64,000 bases of DNA. Origin: Caballeronia sp. dw_276 (lineage in GTDB: Bacteria > Pseudomonadota > Gammaproteobacteria > Burkholderiales > Burkholderiaceae). This document shows, piece by piece, positions 8,403 through 18,296 of the stretch (positions are counted from its first letter, which is position 1; each line of letters opens with the position of its first letter). The translations under genes were made by a program, and so were the position numbers. Below the pieces are notes generated by a model, which was not told the origin of the DNA, made no database searches, and saw only the letters and a list, made by a program, of their open reading frames with translations. The DNA lies in the NCBI RefSeq assembly GCF_018449635.1, contig NZ_JAAVUV010000011.1, forward strand, positions 1 to 64,000. Reading direction: 5' to 3'.

Positions 8403-9551
8403 TCATCGAGGCGTCAACAACGCCGCCTGAGCTTCGCGCCGCGCCGGCTGCGCCGTTGCCGCATGTTCGATGATGCCGCCGCCCAGACAAACATCGCCTT
8501 GATAGAGCACCGCCGATTGTCCCGGCGTGACGGCCCACTGGGCATCGTTGAAACGCAGCTCGAAGCGGCCATCCGCCTCCGATGCGCCCACCACGCAGGC
8601 CGAATCCGCCTGCCTATAACGCGTCTTCGCCGCGCACTCCAGCCCTTCAAGCGGCGCCGCGCCTGCAACCCAGCTCGTGTTTCCGCCAACGAGCGAATGC
8701 GACAACAGCCACGGATGATCGTGACCCTGCACCACATACAACGTGTTCGACGCCATGTCCTTGCCCGCGACGAACCACGGATCGCCGCTGCCGTCCTTGC
8801 TGCCGCCGAGGCCAATGCCCTTGCGTTGCCCGAACGTATAGAACGCGAGCCCGACATGCTCGCCGATCACCTTGCCATCGGGCGTTTTCATCGGGCCGGG
8901 TTGCGTAGGCAGATAGCGGTTCAGGAATTCGCGAAACGGCCGTTCGCCGATAAAACAAATCCCCGTCGAATCCTTCTTCGCCGCGTTCGGCAAACCGATC
9001 TGCGCCGCGATCTCGCGGACCTTCGTCTTCGGCATCTCGCCGAGCGGAAACAGCGTCTTCGACAACTGCGCCTGATTCAGCCGATGCAAAAAGTACGATT
9101 GATCCTTGGTGTGATCCGTGGCTTTGAGCAGCTCGAACAAACCGTCGCGTTCCCGCACGCGCGCGTAATGGCCGGTCGCGATGGTTTCGCCGCCAAGCGA
9201 CATCGCGTGGTCGAGGAAAGCCTTGAATTTGATTTCGGCGTTGCACAGCACGTCCGGATTGGGCGTACGGCCAGCTGAATATTCCCGCAGGAATTCGGCG
9301 AACACGCGATCCTTGTATTCGGCCGCGAAGTTGACCGCTTCCACGTCGATGCCGATCAGATCCGCTACCGACACTACATCGATCCAGTCCTGCCGGGTCG
9401 AGCAATATTCGCTGTCGTCGTCATCTTCCCAGTTCTTCATGAACAGGCCGATCACGTCGTAGCCCTGCTCTTTCAGCAGCCACGCGGTCACCGACGAATC
9501 CACGCCGCCCGACATGCCCACCACGACTTTCTGTTTTCCGGCCTTGCTCAT
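8403..9551 (-). CDS. mnmA: tRNA-specific 2-thiouridylase MnmA
   Basis: A 382-residue enzyme that thiolates U34 of Lys, Glu and Gln tRNAs. The PP-loop ATP-pyrophosphatase motif SGGVDSS is at residues 14-20. The two catalytic cysteines are in NPDVLCN (Cys103) and GICFIG (near residue 200). A C-terminal beta-barrel domain ends the protein. Length matches the family. It lies just downstream of a NudJ-like Nudix gene on the same strand, the same neighbour pair as in E. coli, so the two are probably co-transcribed. A terminator follows. Confidence 0.97.
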   Translation of the reverse strand: MSKAGKQKVVVGMSGGVDSSVTAWLLKEQGYDVIGLFMKNWEDDDDSEYCSTRQDWIDVVSVADLIGIDVEAVNFAAEYKDRVFAEFLREYSAGRTPNPDVLCNAEIKFKAFLDHAMSLGGETIATGHYARVRERDGLFELLKATDHTKDQSYFLHRLNQAQLSKTLFPLGEMPKTKVREIAAQIGLPNAAKKDSTGICFIGERPFREFLNRYLPTQPGPMKTPDGKVIGEHVGLAFYTFGQRKGIGLGGSKDGSGDPWFVAGKDMASNTLYVVQGHDHPWLLSHSLVGGNTSWVAGAAPLEGLECAAKTRYRQADSACVVGASEADGRFELRFNDAQWAVTPGQSAVLYQGDVCLGGGIIEHAATAQPARREAQAALLTPR

Positions 9552-9587
9552 TTTGCTTTCTGCCTGATGCTTGAATAAATCCGAAAC

Positions 9588-10067
9588 TTAATCCCGCACC
9601 GGCGCGACCGAGTGCGTATGAATGAAGTCGAGCGGCACGCGCCGCCCGGCGAGGTAATGATCGAGACATTCCAGCACGGCCGGCGACCTGTGCCGCCCGG
9701 CGCAAGCGCGCAGTTCGTCGGCGGTCATCCACATGGCGCGCACGATGCCGTCGTCCAGTTGCGCACCCGCGACCGGGCCGGATGTCGTGCCACAAAACGT
9801 AATCCGCAGATACGTCGCCGATTTCCCCGGCCGCTCGAAATGCGTGAGATACGTGCCGACAAGCGCCTCCGGCTCGAAACGATGTGCCGTTTCCTCGAGC
9901 GTCTCGCGCTTCACGGCATCGACAAGCGTTTCCCCCGCTTCCAGATGGCCGGCCGGCTGATTAATCTTGAGTCCGTCGGACGTTTGCTCCTCGATCACGA
10001 GAAAGCGCCCGTCCCGCTCCACAATGGCCGCGACGGTGACGCGCGGTGTCCAGCGTTCAGTATTCAT
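9588..10067 (-). CDS. nudJ: Nudix hydrolase, NudJ-like phosphatase
   Basis: A 159-residue Nudix protein. The Nudix box is GHLEAGETLVDAVKRETLEE (about residues 40-59), with the REx2EE core intact and Ala in place of the usual Gly after it. It resembles E. coli NudJ/YmfB, which hydrolyses thiamine pyrophosphate and nucleoside phosphates. It precedes mnmA with a 36-base gap on the same strand, as in E. coli, which supports the name. The substrate is not fixed by sequence alone. Confidence 0.85.
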   Translation of the reverse strand: MNTERWTPRVTVAAIVERDGRFLVIEEQTSDGLKINQPAGHLEAGETLVDAVKRETLEETAHRFEPEALVGTYLTHFERPGKSATYLRITFCGTTSGPVAGAQLDDGIVRAMWMTADELRACAGRHRSPAVLECLDHYLAGRRVPLDFIHTHSVAPVRD

Positions 10068-10303
10068 GGGACCGTATTTTACCGTTTTGCGCGTTTTCCC
10101 GCCGTTCGCGGAGTTGATGAACGTTGTTGCCCGATGGCGTCAATTTTCGCGAATGTTTCGGTTACAGTGGCAATCAGTCGCAAAAATCAGCTTAAAGAAC
10201 CGCCCGCTGGACCGCTCATTCACGTGCGCAGGCGTCTCCACCCAGCAACAGCGCGAGCGACTGCACACGGCCATAACAGAACTAGAACGTGAGGAGGATA
10301 AAG

Positions 10304-11455
10304 ATGCATATCGGAGTGCCTGCCGAGACGCGGGCGAACGAGGCGCGCGTCGCCGCCACGCCCGAGACGGTCAAGAAGCTCGTGTCGCAAGGTCACCGGG
10401 TCACGGTGCAGCGCGGCGCGGGGCTGCCGGCGAGTTATATCGATGAAGCCTTCGCCGCCGCCGGCGCCGAGCTAGTCGATGCCAACACCGCATTCGCCGC
10501 CGATCTCGTCCTCAAGGTCCATTCGCCCAACGAAGCCGAATTGCCGTTGCTGAAACACGGCGCGGTCCTGGCCGGCATGCTCGACCCCTTCAACGCCGAC
10601 AACAACACGCGTCTCGCCGCGTCCGGCATCACCGCGTTCGCGCTTGAAGCCGCGCCGCGCACGACGCGCGCGCAGAGTCTGGACGTGTTGTCATCGCAGG
10701 CGAATATTGCCGGGTACAAGGCCGTGCTCGTTGCGAGCAACATCTATCAGCGCTTCATGCCCATGCTGATGACCGCGGCCGGCACCGTGAAAGCGGCGCG
10801 CGTGCTCGTGCTGGGCGCGGGCGTCGCGGGCTTGCAGGCGATCGCCACGGCCAAGCGGCTGGGGGCGGTCATCGAAGCGTCGGATGTGCGTCCTGCCGTG
10901 AAGGAGCAAATCGAATCGCTGGGCGCGAAGTTCCTCGACGTCCCCTATGAAACCGATGAAGAGCGCGAAGCCGCAGTCGGCGTCGGCGGATACGCGCGGC
11001 CAATGCCCGCAAGCTGGCTCGCGCGGCAATCCGTACTCGTCGCCGAACGCGCGAAGCAAGCGGATATCGTGATCGCGACAGCGCTGATTCCCGGACGTCC
11101 CGCGCCGACCTTGATCGCGGCTGAAACCGTCGCGCAGATGAAGCCGGGCTCGGTCATCGTCGATCTGGCCGCTGGACGCGGTCCCGAATTCGAAGGCCGG
11201 CGCGGCGGCAATTGTCCGCTGACCGAACCCGATCAGGTCGTGATGAAGCACGGCGTGCATCTGGTCGGCTACACCAATCTTGCATCGATGGTCGCAACCG
11301 ACGCCTCCGCCCTTTACGCGCGAAACCTGCTCGATTTCATCAAGCTGATCGTGACGAAGGAAGGCACGTTGAACATCGATATGGCCGACGACATCGTCGC
11401 AGCCACGCTCTTGTGCCGCGACGGCCAGGTCACGCGCGGGATCAAAGGAGACTGA
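10304..11455 (+). CDS. pntAA: proton-translocating NAD(P) transhydrogenase, alpha-1 subunit (NAD-binding dI)
   Basis: A 383-residue soluble NAD(H)-binding subunit (domain I) starting [17 protein letters not shown]. The alanine-dehydrogenase/PNT N-terminal domain comes first, then the Rossmann motif [22 protein letters not shown] near residues 165-185, and the [17 protein letters not shown] region. Start 10304 is chosen because GAGGAGG lies 8 bases upstream; an in-frame GTG at 10289 would overlap that ribosome site. It leads the three-gene pnt operon, which couples proton re-entry to NADPH formation. Confidence 0.96.
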   Translation: MHIGVPAETRANEARVAATPETVKKLVSQGHRVTVQRGAGLPASYIDEAFAAAGAELVDANTAFAADLVLKVHSPNEAELPLLKHGAVLAGMLDPFNADNNTRLAASGITAFALEAAPRTTRAQSLDVLSSQANIAGYKAVLVASNIYQRFMPMLMTAAGTVKAARVLVLGAGVAGLQAIATAKRLGAVIEASDVRPAVKEQIESLGAKFLDVPYETDEEREAAVGVGGYARPMPASWLARQSVLVAERAKQADIVIATALIPGRPAPTLIAAETVAQMKPGSVIVDLAAGRGPEFEGRRGGNCPLTEPDQVVMKHGVHLVGYTNLASMVATDASALYARNLLDFIKLIVTKEGTLNIDMADDIVAATLLCRDGQVTRGIKGD

Positions 11456-11456
11456 C

Positions 11457-11783
11457 ATGGAACTGGTTAATCACACGGTCATCAACCTGATCATTTTCGT
11501 GCTCGCGATCTACGTCGGGTATCACGTTGTCTGGAACGTCACGCCTGCCTTGCATACGCCTTTGATGGCGGTCACGAACGCGATATCGGCGATCGTGATT
11601 GTCGGCGCGATGCTCGCCGCCGGACTCACCATAGGTGGCGCCGGCAAGTTCTTTGGCACGCTTGCCGTGTTATTGGCGGCGGTCAACGTGTTCGGCGGAT
11701 TTCTGGTGACGCGGCGAATGCTCGAAATGTTCAAGAAGAAAGCGCCGAAGCAAATCGCCTCGTCGAAGGAGATTGCGCAATGA
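11457..11783 (+). CDS. pntAB: NAD(P) transhydrogenase, alpha-2 subunit (membrane dII)
   Basis: A 108-residue membrane protein with three or four helices (about 7-26, 37-58, 62-84), matching the short membrane piece of PntA in bacteria that split PntA into two chains. It starts one base after the pntAA stop and overlaps pntB by four bases (ATGA), so translation is coupled. It supplies half of the proton channel. Confidence 0.94.
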   Translation: MELVNHTVINLIIFVLAIYVGYHVVWNVTPALHTPLMAVTNAISAIVIVGAMLAAGLTIGGAGKFFGTLAVLLAAVNVFGGFLVTRRMLEMFKKKAPKQIASSKEIAQ

Positions 11784-13222
11784 GCATGAGCGTAGTCACC
11801 CTCCTGTATCTCGTGGCGTCAGTGTGTTTCATCCAGGCGCTCAAGGGTTTATCGAATCCGAAGACAGCGCGTATCGGCAACACGTTCGGCATGGCCGGCA
11901 TGGCGATCGCGATCCTCACGACCATCGCGTTGATCGTGAAGCAGGCTTCGGCGCTGGGATCGGATCTGTCGCTGGGTTTGGGATTGCTGTTTGCGGCGCT
12001 CGTGGTCGGCGGCGCGATTGGCGCGTACGTTGCAGCGAAAGTCGAGATGACGAAGATGCCCGAACTCGTCGCCGCCATGCACTCGCTGATCGGTCTGGCG
12101 GCGGTTGCCATTGCGTATGCCGTTGTTTCGGAACCCTCGGCATTCGGACTTGCCGCGTTGGGCGAGCCGATTCCCGTGGGCAATCGCGTGGAGTTGTTTA
12201 TCGGCACGTTCGTGGGGGCGATCACGTTCTCGGGTTCGGTGATCGCGTTCGGGAAGCTCTCGGGCAAGTATCAGTTCAGGTTGTTCAAGGGCGCGCCGGT
12301 GGTGTACGCCGGCCAGCACATGATCAACTTGCTGCTCGCCATCGCGATGCTCGGCTTCGGCATCATCTTCATGTTCACGCAGTCGTGGCTGCCGTTCGTG
12401 ATCATGACGCTGATCGCGTTTGCGCTCGGCGTGCTGATCATCATCCCGATCGGCGGCGCGGATATGCCGGTGGTTGTATCCATGCTCAACTCGTACTCCG
12501 GCTGGGCGGCGGCGGGCATCGGCTTCTCGCTGAACAATCCGATGTTGATCATCGCCGGATCGCTGGTGGGTTCGTCGGGCGCGATTCTCTCGTACATCAT
12601 GTGCCGCGCGATGAACCGCTCGTTTTTCAACGTGCTGTTGGGCGGCTTCGGTAATGAAGGCGGCGCGGCGGCAACCGATGGCGCGAAGGAACAACGACCG
12701 GTGAAATCCGGTTCCGCCGATGACGCCGCGTTCATGCTCGGCAACGCCGAAACGGTGGTGATCGTGCCGGGTTATGGATTGGCCGTGGCACGCGCTCAAC
12801 ACGCGTTGAAAGAACTCACCGATAAGCTCATCGAGAAAGGCATCGATGTGAAGTACGCGATTCACCCGGTGGCCGGGCGGATGCCGGGGCATATGAATGT
12901 GTTGCTGGCCGAAGCCGAGGTGGACTACGAGTTGGTCCACGAGATGGAGGACATCAACGGCGAGTTCCAGCAGACGGACGTGGTCCTGGTGCTTGGGGCG
13001 AACGATGTGGTGAACCCGGCGGCTAAAACCGATCCCAAGTCGGTGATCGCCGGGATGCCGATTCTGGAGGCGTATCGGGCGAAGACGATTATCGTGAACA
13101 AACGGTCGATGGCGGCGGGTTATGCAGGGCTTGATAACGAACTGTTCTATATGGACAAAACGATGATGGTTTTCGGGGATGCGAAGAAAGTGATCGAGGA
13201 TATGGTGAAGGCGGTGGAGTGA
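11780..13222 (+). CDS. pntB: NAD(P) transhydrogenase, beta subunit
   Basis: A 480-residue subunit. Eight or nine membrane helices occupy about residues 5-280 (domain II), followed by the NADP-binding domain III ([53 protein letters not shown]). Length is close to E. coli PntB. It is the last gene of the pnt operon, and a hairpin with a T-rich tail follows the stop. Confidence 0.97.
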   Translation: MSMSVVTLLYLVASVCFIQALKGLSNPKTARIGNTFGMAGMAIAILTTIALIVKQASALGSDLSLGLGLLFAALVVGGAIGAYVAAKVEMTKMPELVAAMHSLIGLAAVAIAYAVVSEPSAFGLAALGEPIPVGNRVELFIGTFVGAITFSGSVIAFGKLSGKYQFRLFKGAPVVYAGQHMINLLLAIAMLGFGIIFMFTQSWLPFVIMTLIAFALGVLIIIPIGGADMPVVVSMLNSYSGWAAAGIGFSLNNPMLIIAGSLVGSSGAILSYIMCRAMNRSFFNVLLGGFGNEGGAAATDGAKEQRPVKSGSADDAAFMLGNAETVVIVPGYGLAVARAQHALKELTDKLIEKGIDVKYAIHPVAGRMPGHMNVLLAEAEVDYELVHEMEDINGEFQQTDVVLVLGANDVVNPAAKTDPKSVIAGMPILEAYRAKTIIVNKRSMAAGYAGLDNELFYMDKTMMVFGDAKKVIEDMVKAVE

Positions 13223-13236
13223 AGTGCGCTATCGGG

Positions 13237-13275
13237 ATCGGCGTCTCAATTGAAACGCCGATTTCCAATTTTTCG
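13237..13275 (+). terminator. probable terminator of the pnt operon
   Basis: The arms ATCGGCGT and ACGCCGAT enclose a small loop that itself contains TCAATTGA; TTCCAATTTTT follows. The T-run is interrupted, so strength is uncertain. Confidence 0.6.
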
Positions 13276-13315
13276 ATGTTCATAAGTCTGGATTCTCAAC
13301 GCATATCCATGTACT

Positions 13316-13333
13316 ATCAGATTTTAATCTGAT
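13316..13333. promoter_or_regulatory. palindromic operator of the toxin-antitoxin pair
   Basis: ATCAGATT-TT-AATCTGAT is a perfect 8+8 dyad ending 12 bases upstream of the antitoxin start. This is the position and style of an autoregulatory site bound by Phd/YefM-type antitoxins. Confidence 0.65.
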
Positions 13334-13345
13334 TGGAATCGTACC

Positions 13346-13630
13346 ATGTTACTCGATCGAGCCGACCAAGCGATTTCGTCAACCGATCTACAGAAAAATA
13401 CGAAGGCACTTTTGGACCGTATTACGTCAGGCGAGCAAGACCGTTATGTCGTCATTCGCGACAACCGACCTGCGGCCGTTTTAATGCCTACCGAAAGGTA
13501 TGAGGCGATCATGAACGAGTTAGAGGATTTGAGGATTGACGCGTTGGCTCGGGAGCGACTTGCAACGCTGGACGAATCGACTAGTCTTTCGCACGCCGAC
13601 ATGCTGAGCTACTTTGAGAAAGCCGACTGA
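13346..13630 (+). CDS. type II antitoxin, Phd/YefM family
   Basis: A 94-residue protein with the Phd/YefM fold. The N-terminal DNA-binding part (ISSTDLQKNTKALLDRITSGEQDRYVVIRDNRPAAVLMPTERYEAI, residues 10-55) is followed by a charged, flexible toxin-neutralising tail. Codon use is less GC-rich than in the flanking pnt and rlmL genes, suggesting acquisition. It overlaps the toxin start by one base (TGATG). A perfect palindrome lies directly upstream and probably mediates repression by the antitoxin-toxin complex. Confidence 0.88.
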   Translation: MLLDRADQAISSTDLQKNTKALLDRITSGEQDRYVVIRDNRPAAVLMPTERYEAIMNELEDLRIDALARERLATLDESTSLSHADMLSYFEKAD

Positions 13631-13920
13631 TGGTGTGGACGGTCAAGTATCACCCCGCCGTGAAACGCGATTTGCTAAGCATGGGGCGCGTTGAAGCGGC
13701 GGCTATTCTGAAGGTCATCGAGACTCGCATTCTTCACGGTGAACCCGACAAGTCTGGTAAGGCGCTTAATGGTCCGCTGGCCGGGTGCCGCCGTATCCGC
13801 ACAGGGCAGACGCGAATCGTTTATCGCGTGAATGGACAACGCGTGGAGGTCCTGATAATTGCCGTCGGCATGCGTCGGGATAACGAAATATATGAAGCGG
13901 CGACAGACCGCGTCGACTAG
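13630..13920 (+). CDS. type II toxin, RelE/ParE family
   Basis: A 96-residue RelE/ParE-fold protein (VKYHPAVKRDLLSM... GCRRIRTGQTRIVYRVNGQRVEVLIIAVGMRRDNEIYEAA). The strand RIRTGQTRIVYRV and the C-terminal GMRRDNEIYE carry the Arg and Tyr positions that RelE-type mRNA interferases use. Whether it is a ribosome-dependent RNase (RelE-like) or a gyrase poison (ParE-like) cannot be told; the RRDNEIY ending favours RelE. It is coupled to the antitoxin gene by a one-base overlap. Confidence 0.88.
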   Translation: MVWTVKYHPAVKRDLLSMGRVEAAAILKVIETRILHGEPDKSGKALNGPLAGCRRIRTGQTRIVYRVNGQRVEVLIIAVGMRRDNEIYEAATDRVD

Positions 13921-14082
13921 CTGTCCGCCGTCAATCAAAACGCTCCGCCTATGGCTGGATCAATCCACGCCTTCTGTTCCTATCAAGTTAGTGCAAGTCC
14001 AGGACGCGCGGCGGGTCGATAAGCCCACCCCCGCCCCCGCGTACAATATCCCCCTTCGATTCCCCTAAAAAAGCACCGCCCC

Positions 14083-15420
14083 ATGGCCACTACTTTCCTT
14101 TTCGACTGGTTTGTCCCTTGCCCGCGCGGTCTCGAGGCGCCGCTCGCGGCCGAACTCGCCGAAATCGGAGCGAAGCATGTAGAAGGCTCGCAATTTCGCA
14201 CCGGCAAGGAAGTCCCGGGCGGCGTGCATTTCCGCGGCTCCTGGGCGGCCGGCATGGCGGCGAACCTGCATTCGCGCATCGCGAGCCGCGTGTTGCTCAA
14301 GCTCGCTCACGGTCCGTACCGGAGCGAACACGACATCTACGAACTCGCGTATCAGCAGCAATGGGAAAAGTGGTTCTCGCCGAATGAAACCATTCGCGTC
14401 GATATCACCGCCATCAAATCGCCGTTGCGCAGCCTCGAATTCGCGACCCTGCGCGTAAAAGACGCCGTCTGCGACCGCCTGCGCGAACTCACGGGAAACC
14501 GTCCGAGCGTCGATACCGCGCAACCCGACGTCCGCGTCTTCGCGTTCCTGACGCTGAATGAATGCACGCTTTACATCGATACCTCCGGCGATCCGCTTTT
14601 CAAACGCGGCTGGCGTCTGGACAAAGGCGCGGCGCCGTTACGCGAAAACCTCGCCGCCGGCATCCTGCGCCTGACCGGCTGGACGCCCGGCACGCCGTTG
14701 TTCGACCCGATGTGCGGCAGCGGCACCTTCCTCGCCGAAGCCGCGCAAGTCGCGCTGAACATTGCGCCGGGCGTCGAACGCCGTTTTGGTTTTGAAAAGC
14801 TCAAGCAATACGACGTAACCGCGTGGCAAAAGCTGAAGGGCGCCGCACTCGATGCAAAACACGCCGCGCGATCATCCGGCAAGGACTTGCAGATCTACGG
14901 CAGCGACATCTCCGGCGACATGCTCGACAAGGCCTATTCGAACCTCGAACGCGCCGGTTTGCCGGAACTATCGTTGAAACAGGTCGATGCGCGCCACATG
15001 ACGCCGCCGTCCGGCGAACCCGGCATCCTGGTCGCGAACCCGCCGTACGGCGAACGGATCGAAGTGCGCGGGCGTGGTCCGCGCGGCGAACTTCGCGAAC
15101 CGAAGAACCGTGGCCGCGATGAAGACGAAGAAGCGTTTCACCGCGCGCAACCCGATCCGGCCGATCAGGAATTCTTCATCTCGTTCGGCAACGCGCTCAA
15201 ACAGCGCTTTCCGGGCTGGCGCGCATACGTGCTGACATCGGATAGAAAATTGCCGGGCATGTTGCGCTTGCGCGAATCGACAAAAACGCCGCTTTTCAAC
15301 GGCGCGCTCGAATGCCGCCTGTTCCGCTTCGACCTGATTGCCGGAAGCGTGCGCAACCGGCCGGCCGCGGCGGAACCCGCGCCCGACCAAACTCCGGAAG
15401 CGCCCGAAGCGAAGGAATAA
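14083..15420 (+). CDS. rlmL: THUMP-domain 23S rRNA (guanine-N2) methyltransferase, RlmL-like
   Basis: A 445-residue protein. The N-terminal ferredoxin-like/THUMP RNA-binding region spans about 10-165. The methyltransferase domain follows, with SAM motif DPMCGSGTFLAEAAQVA near residue 210 and the catalytic NPPYGER near 318. E. coli RlmKL is a 702-residue fusion; here only the RlmL part (m2G2445) is present, as is usual in this group. An insert with FHRAQPDPADQEFF separates the NPPY motif from the end. A GTACAAT-like -10 lies about 40 bases upstream. Confidence 0.9.
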   Translation: MATTFLFDWFVPCPRGLEAPLAAELAEIGAKHVEGSQFRTGKEVPGGVHFRGSWAAGMAANLHSRIASRVLLKLAHGPYRSEHDIYELAYQQQWEKWFSPNETIRVDITAIKSPLRSLEFATLRVKDAVCDRLRELTGNRPSVDTAQPDVRVFAFLTLNECTLYIDTSGDPLFKRGWRLDKGAAPLRENLAAGILRLTGWTPGTPLFDPMCGSGTFLAEAAQVALNIAPGVERRFGFEKLKQYDVTAWQKLKGAALDAKHAARSSGKDLQIYGSDISGDMLDKAYSNLERAGLPELSLKQVDARHMTPPSGEPGILVANPPYGERIEVRGRGPRGELREPKNRGRDEDEEAFHRAQPDPADQEFFISFGNALKQRFPGWRAYVLTSDRKLPGMLRLRESTKTPLFNGALECRLFRFDLIAGSVRNRPAAAEPAPDQTPEAPEAKE

Positions 15421-15450
15421 CGCTGGGCCAAGCGGCGCTACAATCGCTGA

Positions 15451-16854
15451 ATGAACTCATCGACTGAAGCCCAATCCTTAAGCCTCGACGTTTATCGCAA
15501 CCGCCGCGAGCGCGTCCTCGCGGCGCTGCGTGAATCGGGCGGCGGCGTGGCGATCATCCCGACCGCGCGCGAAGTCATGCGCAACCGTGACGCCGATTAC
15601 CCATATCGCCACGACAGCTATTTCTACTACCTGACGGGCTTCACGGAACCCGAAGCCACGCTCGTACTCGACGCCAGCGCTCATCCTGACCAACCCGCGG
15701 CCATCCTCTTCTGCCGCGAGAAAAACGTCGAACGCGAAACGTGGGAAGGATTCCGCTACGGTCCCGAAGGCGCGCGCCTCGCGCTGGGTCTGGACGCGGC
15801 ATTTCCCATCGATCAGCTCGATGCCGAAATGCCTCGCCTCCTCGCCGATAAACCCGCCCTCCACTACGCGCTAAGCCGTTCCGCCGAACTGGATTCACAA
15901 ATTCGCGGCTGGCTCGCAGCCGTCCGGGCGCAAAGCCGGATTGGGGTGAAAGCCCCATCGAAAGTGGTCGATTTGCTGCCCGTGCTCGACGAGATGCGCC
16001 TGATCAAGGACGACCACGAACTCGCGATCATGCGGCGCGCCGGCACGATTTCGGCCGAAGCCCATCGCCGCGCAATGCAAACCTGCCGTCCCGGCATGCA
16101 CGAATACGAGATCGAAGCCGAGTTGCTCTACACGTTCCGCAAACGCGGCGCGCAAGCCCCGGCGTATGGTTCGATCGTCGCGGCCGGCGCGAATGCGTGC
16201 GTGCTGCATTACCCGGCAGGCAACGCGATTGCACGCGAAGGCGACCTGATTCTGATCGATGCCGCGTGCGAATTGGACGGCTACGCGTCCGACATCACGC
16301 GCACGTTTCCGGCGAGCGGGCGGTTCACATCGGCGCAAAGGGAGATTTACGACATCGTGCTCGCCGCGCAATACGCTGCCGTCGATGCCACCCGCGCCGG
16401 CGTGAGTTTCGATGCGCCGCACGAAGCGGCGGTGCGGGTCCTGTCGCAGGGATTACTGGACACGGGGATCATCGACCGAAATAAGTTTGCGACCGTCGAC
16501 GATGTGATCGCCGAACGCGCCTATCAGCGTTTCTACATGCACCGTACGGGTCATTGGCTCGGCATGGACGTGCACGACGCCGGCGATTATCGCGATGCAA
16601 ACGCACCGCTCGACGACCACGGCGCGCGCGCGTGGCGCACGTTGATGCCGGGCATGACGCTGACCATCGAGCCAGGTCTGTACATTCGCGCCGCCGCCGA
16701 CGTGCCGGAACGCTACGCGGACATCGGCATCCGCATTGAAGACGATGCCATCGTCACCGCCAGCGGCTGCGAGCTGACAACGCGCGAAGTACCCGTCGAT
16801 GCCGACGAAATCGAAGCCTTGATGCGCGACGCGCAATCTTCCGATGCAAATTGA
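15451..16854 (+). CDS. pepP: Xaa-Pro aminopeptidase PepP
   Basis: A 467-residue metallopeptidase. The N-terminal creatinase-like domain (PYRHDSYFYYLTGFTEPEA) precedes a pita-bread catalytic domain with all five dinuclear-metal ligands recognisable: two Asp in DAACELDGYASDITRTF, His in HRTGHWLGMDVHD, Glu in TIEPGLYI and Glu in RIEDDAIV. It removes N-terminal residues that precede proline. It overlaps ubiH by 11 bases, the same pepP-ubiH order as in E. coli. Confidence 0.95.
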   Translation: MNSSTEAQSLSLDVYRNRRERVLAALRESGGGVAIIPTAREVMRNRDADYPYRHDSYFYYLTGFTEPEATLVLDASAHPDQPAAILFCREKNVERETWEGFRYGPEGARLALGLDAAFPIDQLDAEMPRLLADKPALHYALSRSAELDSQIRGWLAAVRAQSRIGVKAPSKVVDLLPVLDEMRLIKDDHELAIMRRAGTISAEAHRRAMQTCRPGMHEYEIEAELLYTFRKRGAQAPAYGSIVAAGANACVLHYPAGNAIAREGDLILIDAACELDGYASDITRTFPASGRFTSAQREIYDIVLAAQYAAVDATRAGVSFDAPHEAAVRVLSQGLLDTGIIDRNKFATVDDVIAERAYQRFYMHRTGHWLGMDVHDAGDYRDANAPLDDHGARAWRTLMPGMTLTIEPGLYIRAAADVPERYADIGIRIEDDAIVTASGCELTTREVPVDADEIEALMRDAQSSDAN

Positions 16855-18061
16855 AACCACAGAAACCATCGGCCACGAATTGCCGGCCGATTATCACTTC
16901 GATATCGCTATCGTCGGCGCCGGTCCGGTGGGGCTCGCGCTCGCCGGATGGCTGGCGAAGCGCAGCGCGACGTCGCGTTTGTCGGTCGCGTTGATCGATG
17001 CGCGCGAACCAGGTTCCGCGTCGAACGATCCGCGCGCGATCGCGGTATCGCACGGAAGCCGCGCGATGCTGGAATCGTCGCTGGGTTTTCCCGCCGATGC
17101 CACACCGATCAAACGCATTCACGTGTCGCAGCGCGGCCGGTTCGGCCGCACGTTGATCGATCACGATGAACACGGTTTGCCTGCGCTTGGTTATGTCGTG
17201 CGTTACGGCTCGCTGGTTTCCACCCTCTCGGAAGCGGTGAGCAAGACCGGCGTGCACTGGTTCACGCAAACGACGGCATCCACGCCCTTGCACGATCACG
17301 ATGGCGTGACGCTGCCCATCCATTCACCGGCGGAGGGCGATCGCACGATTCGCGCGCGCATTCTGGTGAACGCGGAAGGTGGGTTGTACCAGGAAACGGA
17401 TGCATCGACTTCAGTCAAGAACACGCGCGATTATGGCCAGACGGCGATTGTCGGAACGGTCAGTGTGAGCTCGCCACAACCGGGCGTTGCGTGGGAGCGC
17501 TTCACGCCCGAAGGCCCGATCGCGTTGTTGCCTTCCGGCGGCGCGCGTCAGGCGGATTACGCGCTCGTGTGGTGTTGCGAGCCGGAAGAAGCGGTGCGCC
17601 GCTCGCAACTTCCCGACGACGCATTTCTCGCCGAGCTGGGCGCAGCTTTCGGCGAACGCATGGGCCGTTTCACAAAAATCACCGGCCGCGCGATGTTCCC
17701 GCTCGGGCTTAACGCGCTGAACGCGCTGGTCGACCGGCGGACGGTCGCTATTGGAAACGCGGCGCAAACGCTGCATCCGGTCGCGGGACAAGGCCTCAAT
17801 CTCGGTCTGCGCGATGCGCATGCGTTATGCGATGCGTTATCGACAAACGGCCCCACAACCGTCGCGCTCGGGCTTTTCGCGCAACGCCGCGCGCTGGACC
17901 GGCGGATGACGATTGGCGCCACGGATACGCTCGCGCGCGTTTTCACCATCGACTTTGCCCCGCTCGCTGCAATGCGCGGCCTCGCGCTGAGCGCATTGGA
18001 ACTCGTGCCGCCGGTCAAAACAGTGCTGGCCCGGCAGATGATGTTCGGACAGCGCAGATAA
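16844..18061 (+). CDS. ubiH: FAD-dependent ubiquinone biosynthesis hydroxylase, UbiH-like
   Basis: A 405-residue flavoprotein monooxygenase. FAD-binding GxGxxG motif IVGAGPVGLALAGWL is at about 25-40. The second motif is DPRAIAVSHGSRAML, and the family signature GNAAQTLHPVAGQGLNLGLRDA lies near residue 305. This group hydroxylates the ring of ubiquinone precursors; UbiH acts at C1. The start overlaps pepP, and the pepP-ubiH order matches E. coli, which favours UbiH over UbiF/UbiI, though specificity in this clade is uncertain. Confidence 0.88.
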   Translation: MQIETTETIGHELPADYHFDIAIVGAGPVGLALAGWLAKRSATSRLSVALIDAREPGSASNDPRAIAVSHGSRAMLESSLGFPADATPIKRIHVSQRGRFGRTLIDHDEHGLPALGYVVRYGSLVSTLSEAVSKTGVHWFTQTTASTPLHDHDGVTLPIHSPAEGDRTIRARILVNAEGGLYQETDASTSVKNTRDYGQTAIVGTVSVSSPQPGVAWERFTPEGPIALLPSGGARQADYALVWCCEPEEAVRRSQLPDDAFLAELGAAFGERMGRFTKITGRAMFPLGLNALNALVDRRTVAIGNAAQTLHPVAGQGLNLGLRDAHALCDALSTNGPTTVALGLFAQRRALDRRMTIGATDTLARVFTIDFAPLAAMRGLALSALELVPPVKTVLARQMMFGQRR

Positions 18062-18296
18062 CTGTGCGTGAATCGTTTGCTTTTAGGATCAGGTCCGCAC
18101 TTCGCGCCATACGGCCAAATCTGCTGAGTGGGGTGCCCGAAAAATCGAGCGTTCACTCTATGACGTTCGTAACTTTCATAGAAGATTTAACAACTTGCAG
18201 CGCGATTGGAACGAATTGACGCAGTGCGTTCGCGGTAAAATACGCGTTTTCCTCTAACGCTTTTGCGTCCTTTCAGATTCGGACGCTGCCAGTTTC

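Noticed and set aside
10289-10303. GTG start five codons upstream of pntAA
   Set aside because: It would overlap the GAGGAGG ribosome site that serves the ATG at 10304.
18230-18245. TTGACG and TAAAAT as the dusB promoter
   Set aside because: The two hexamers are only 14 bases apart, too short for a normal sigma-70 promoter; the -10 alone is not enough to list.
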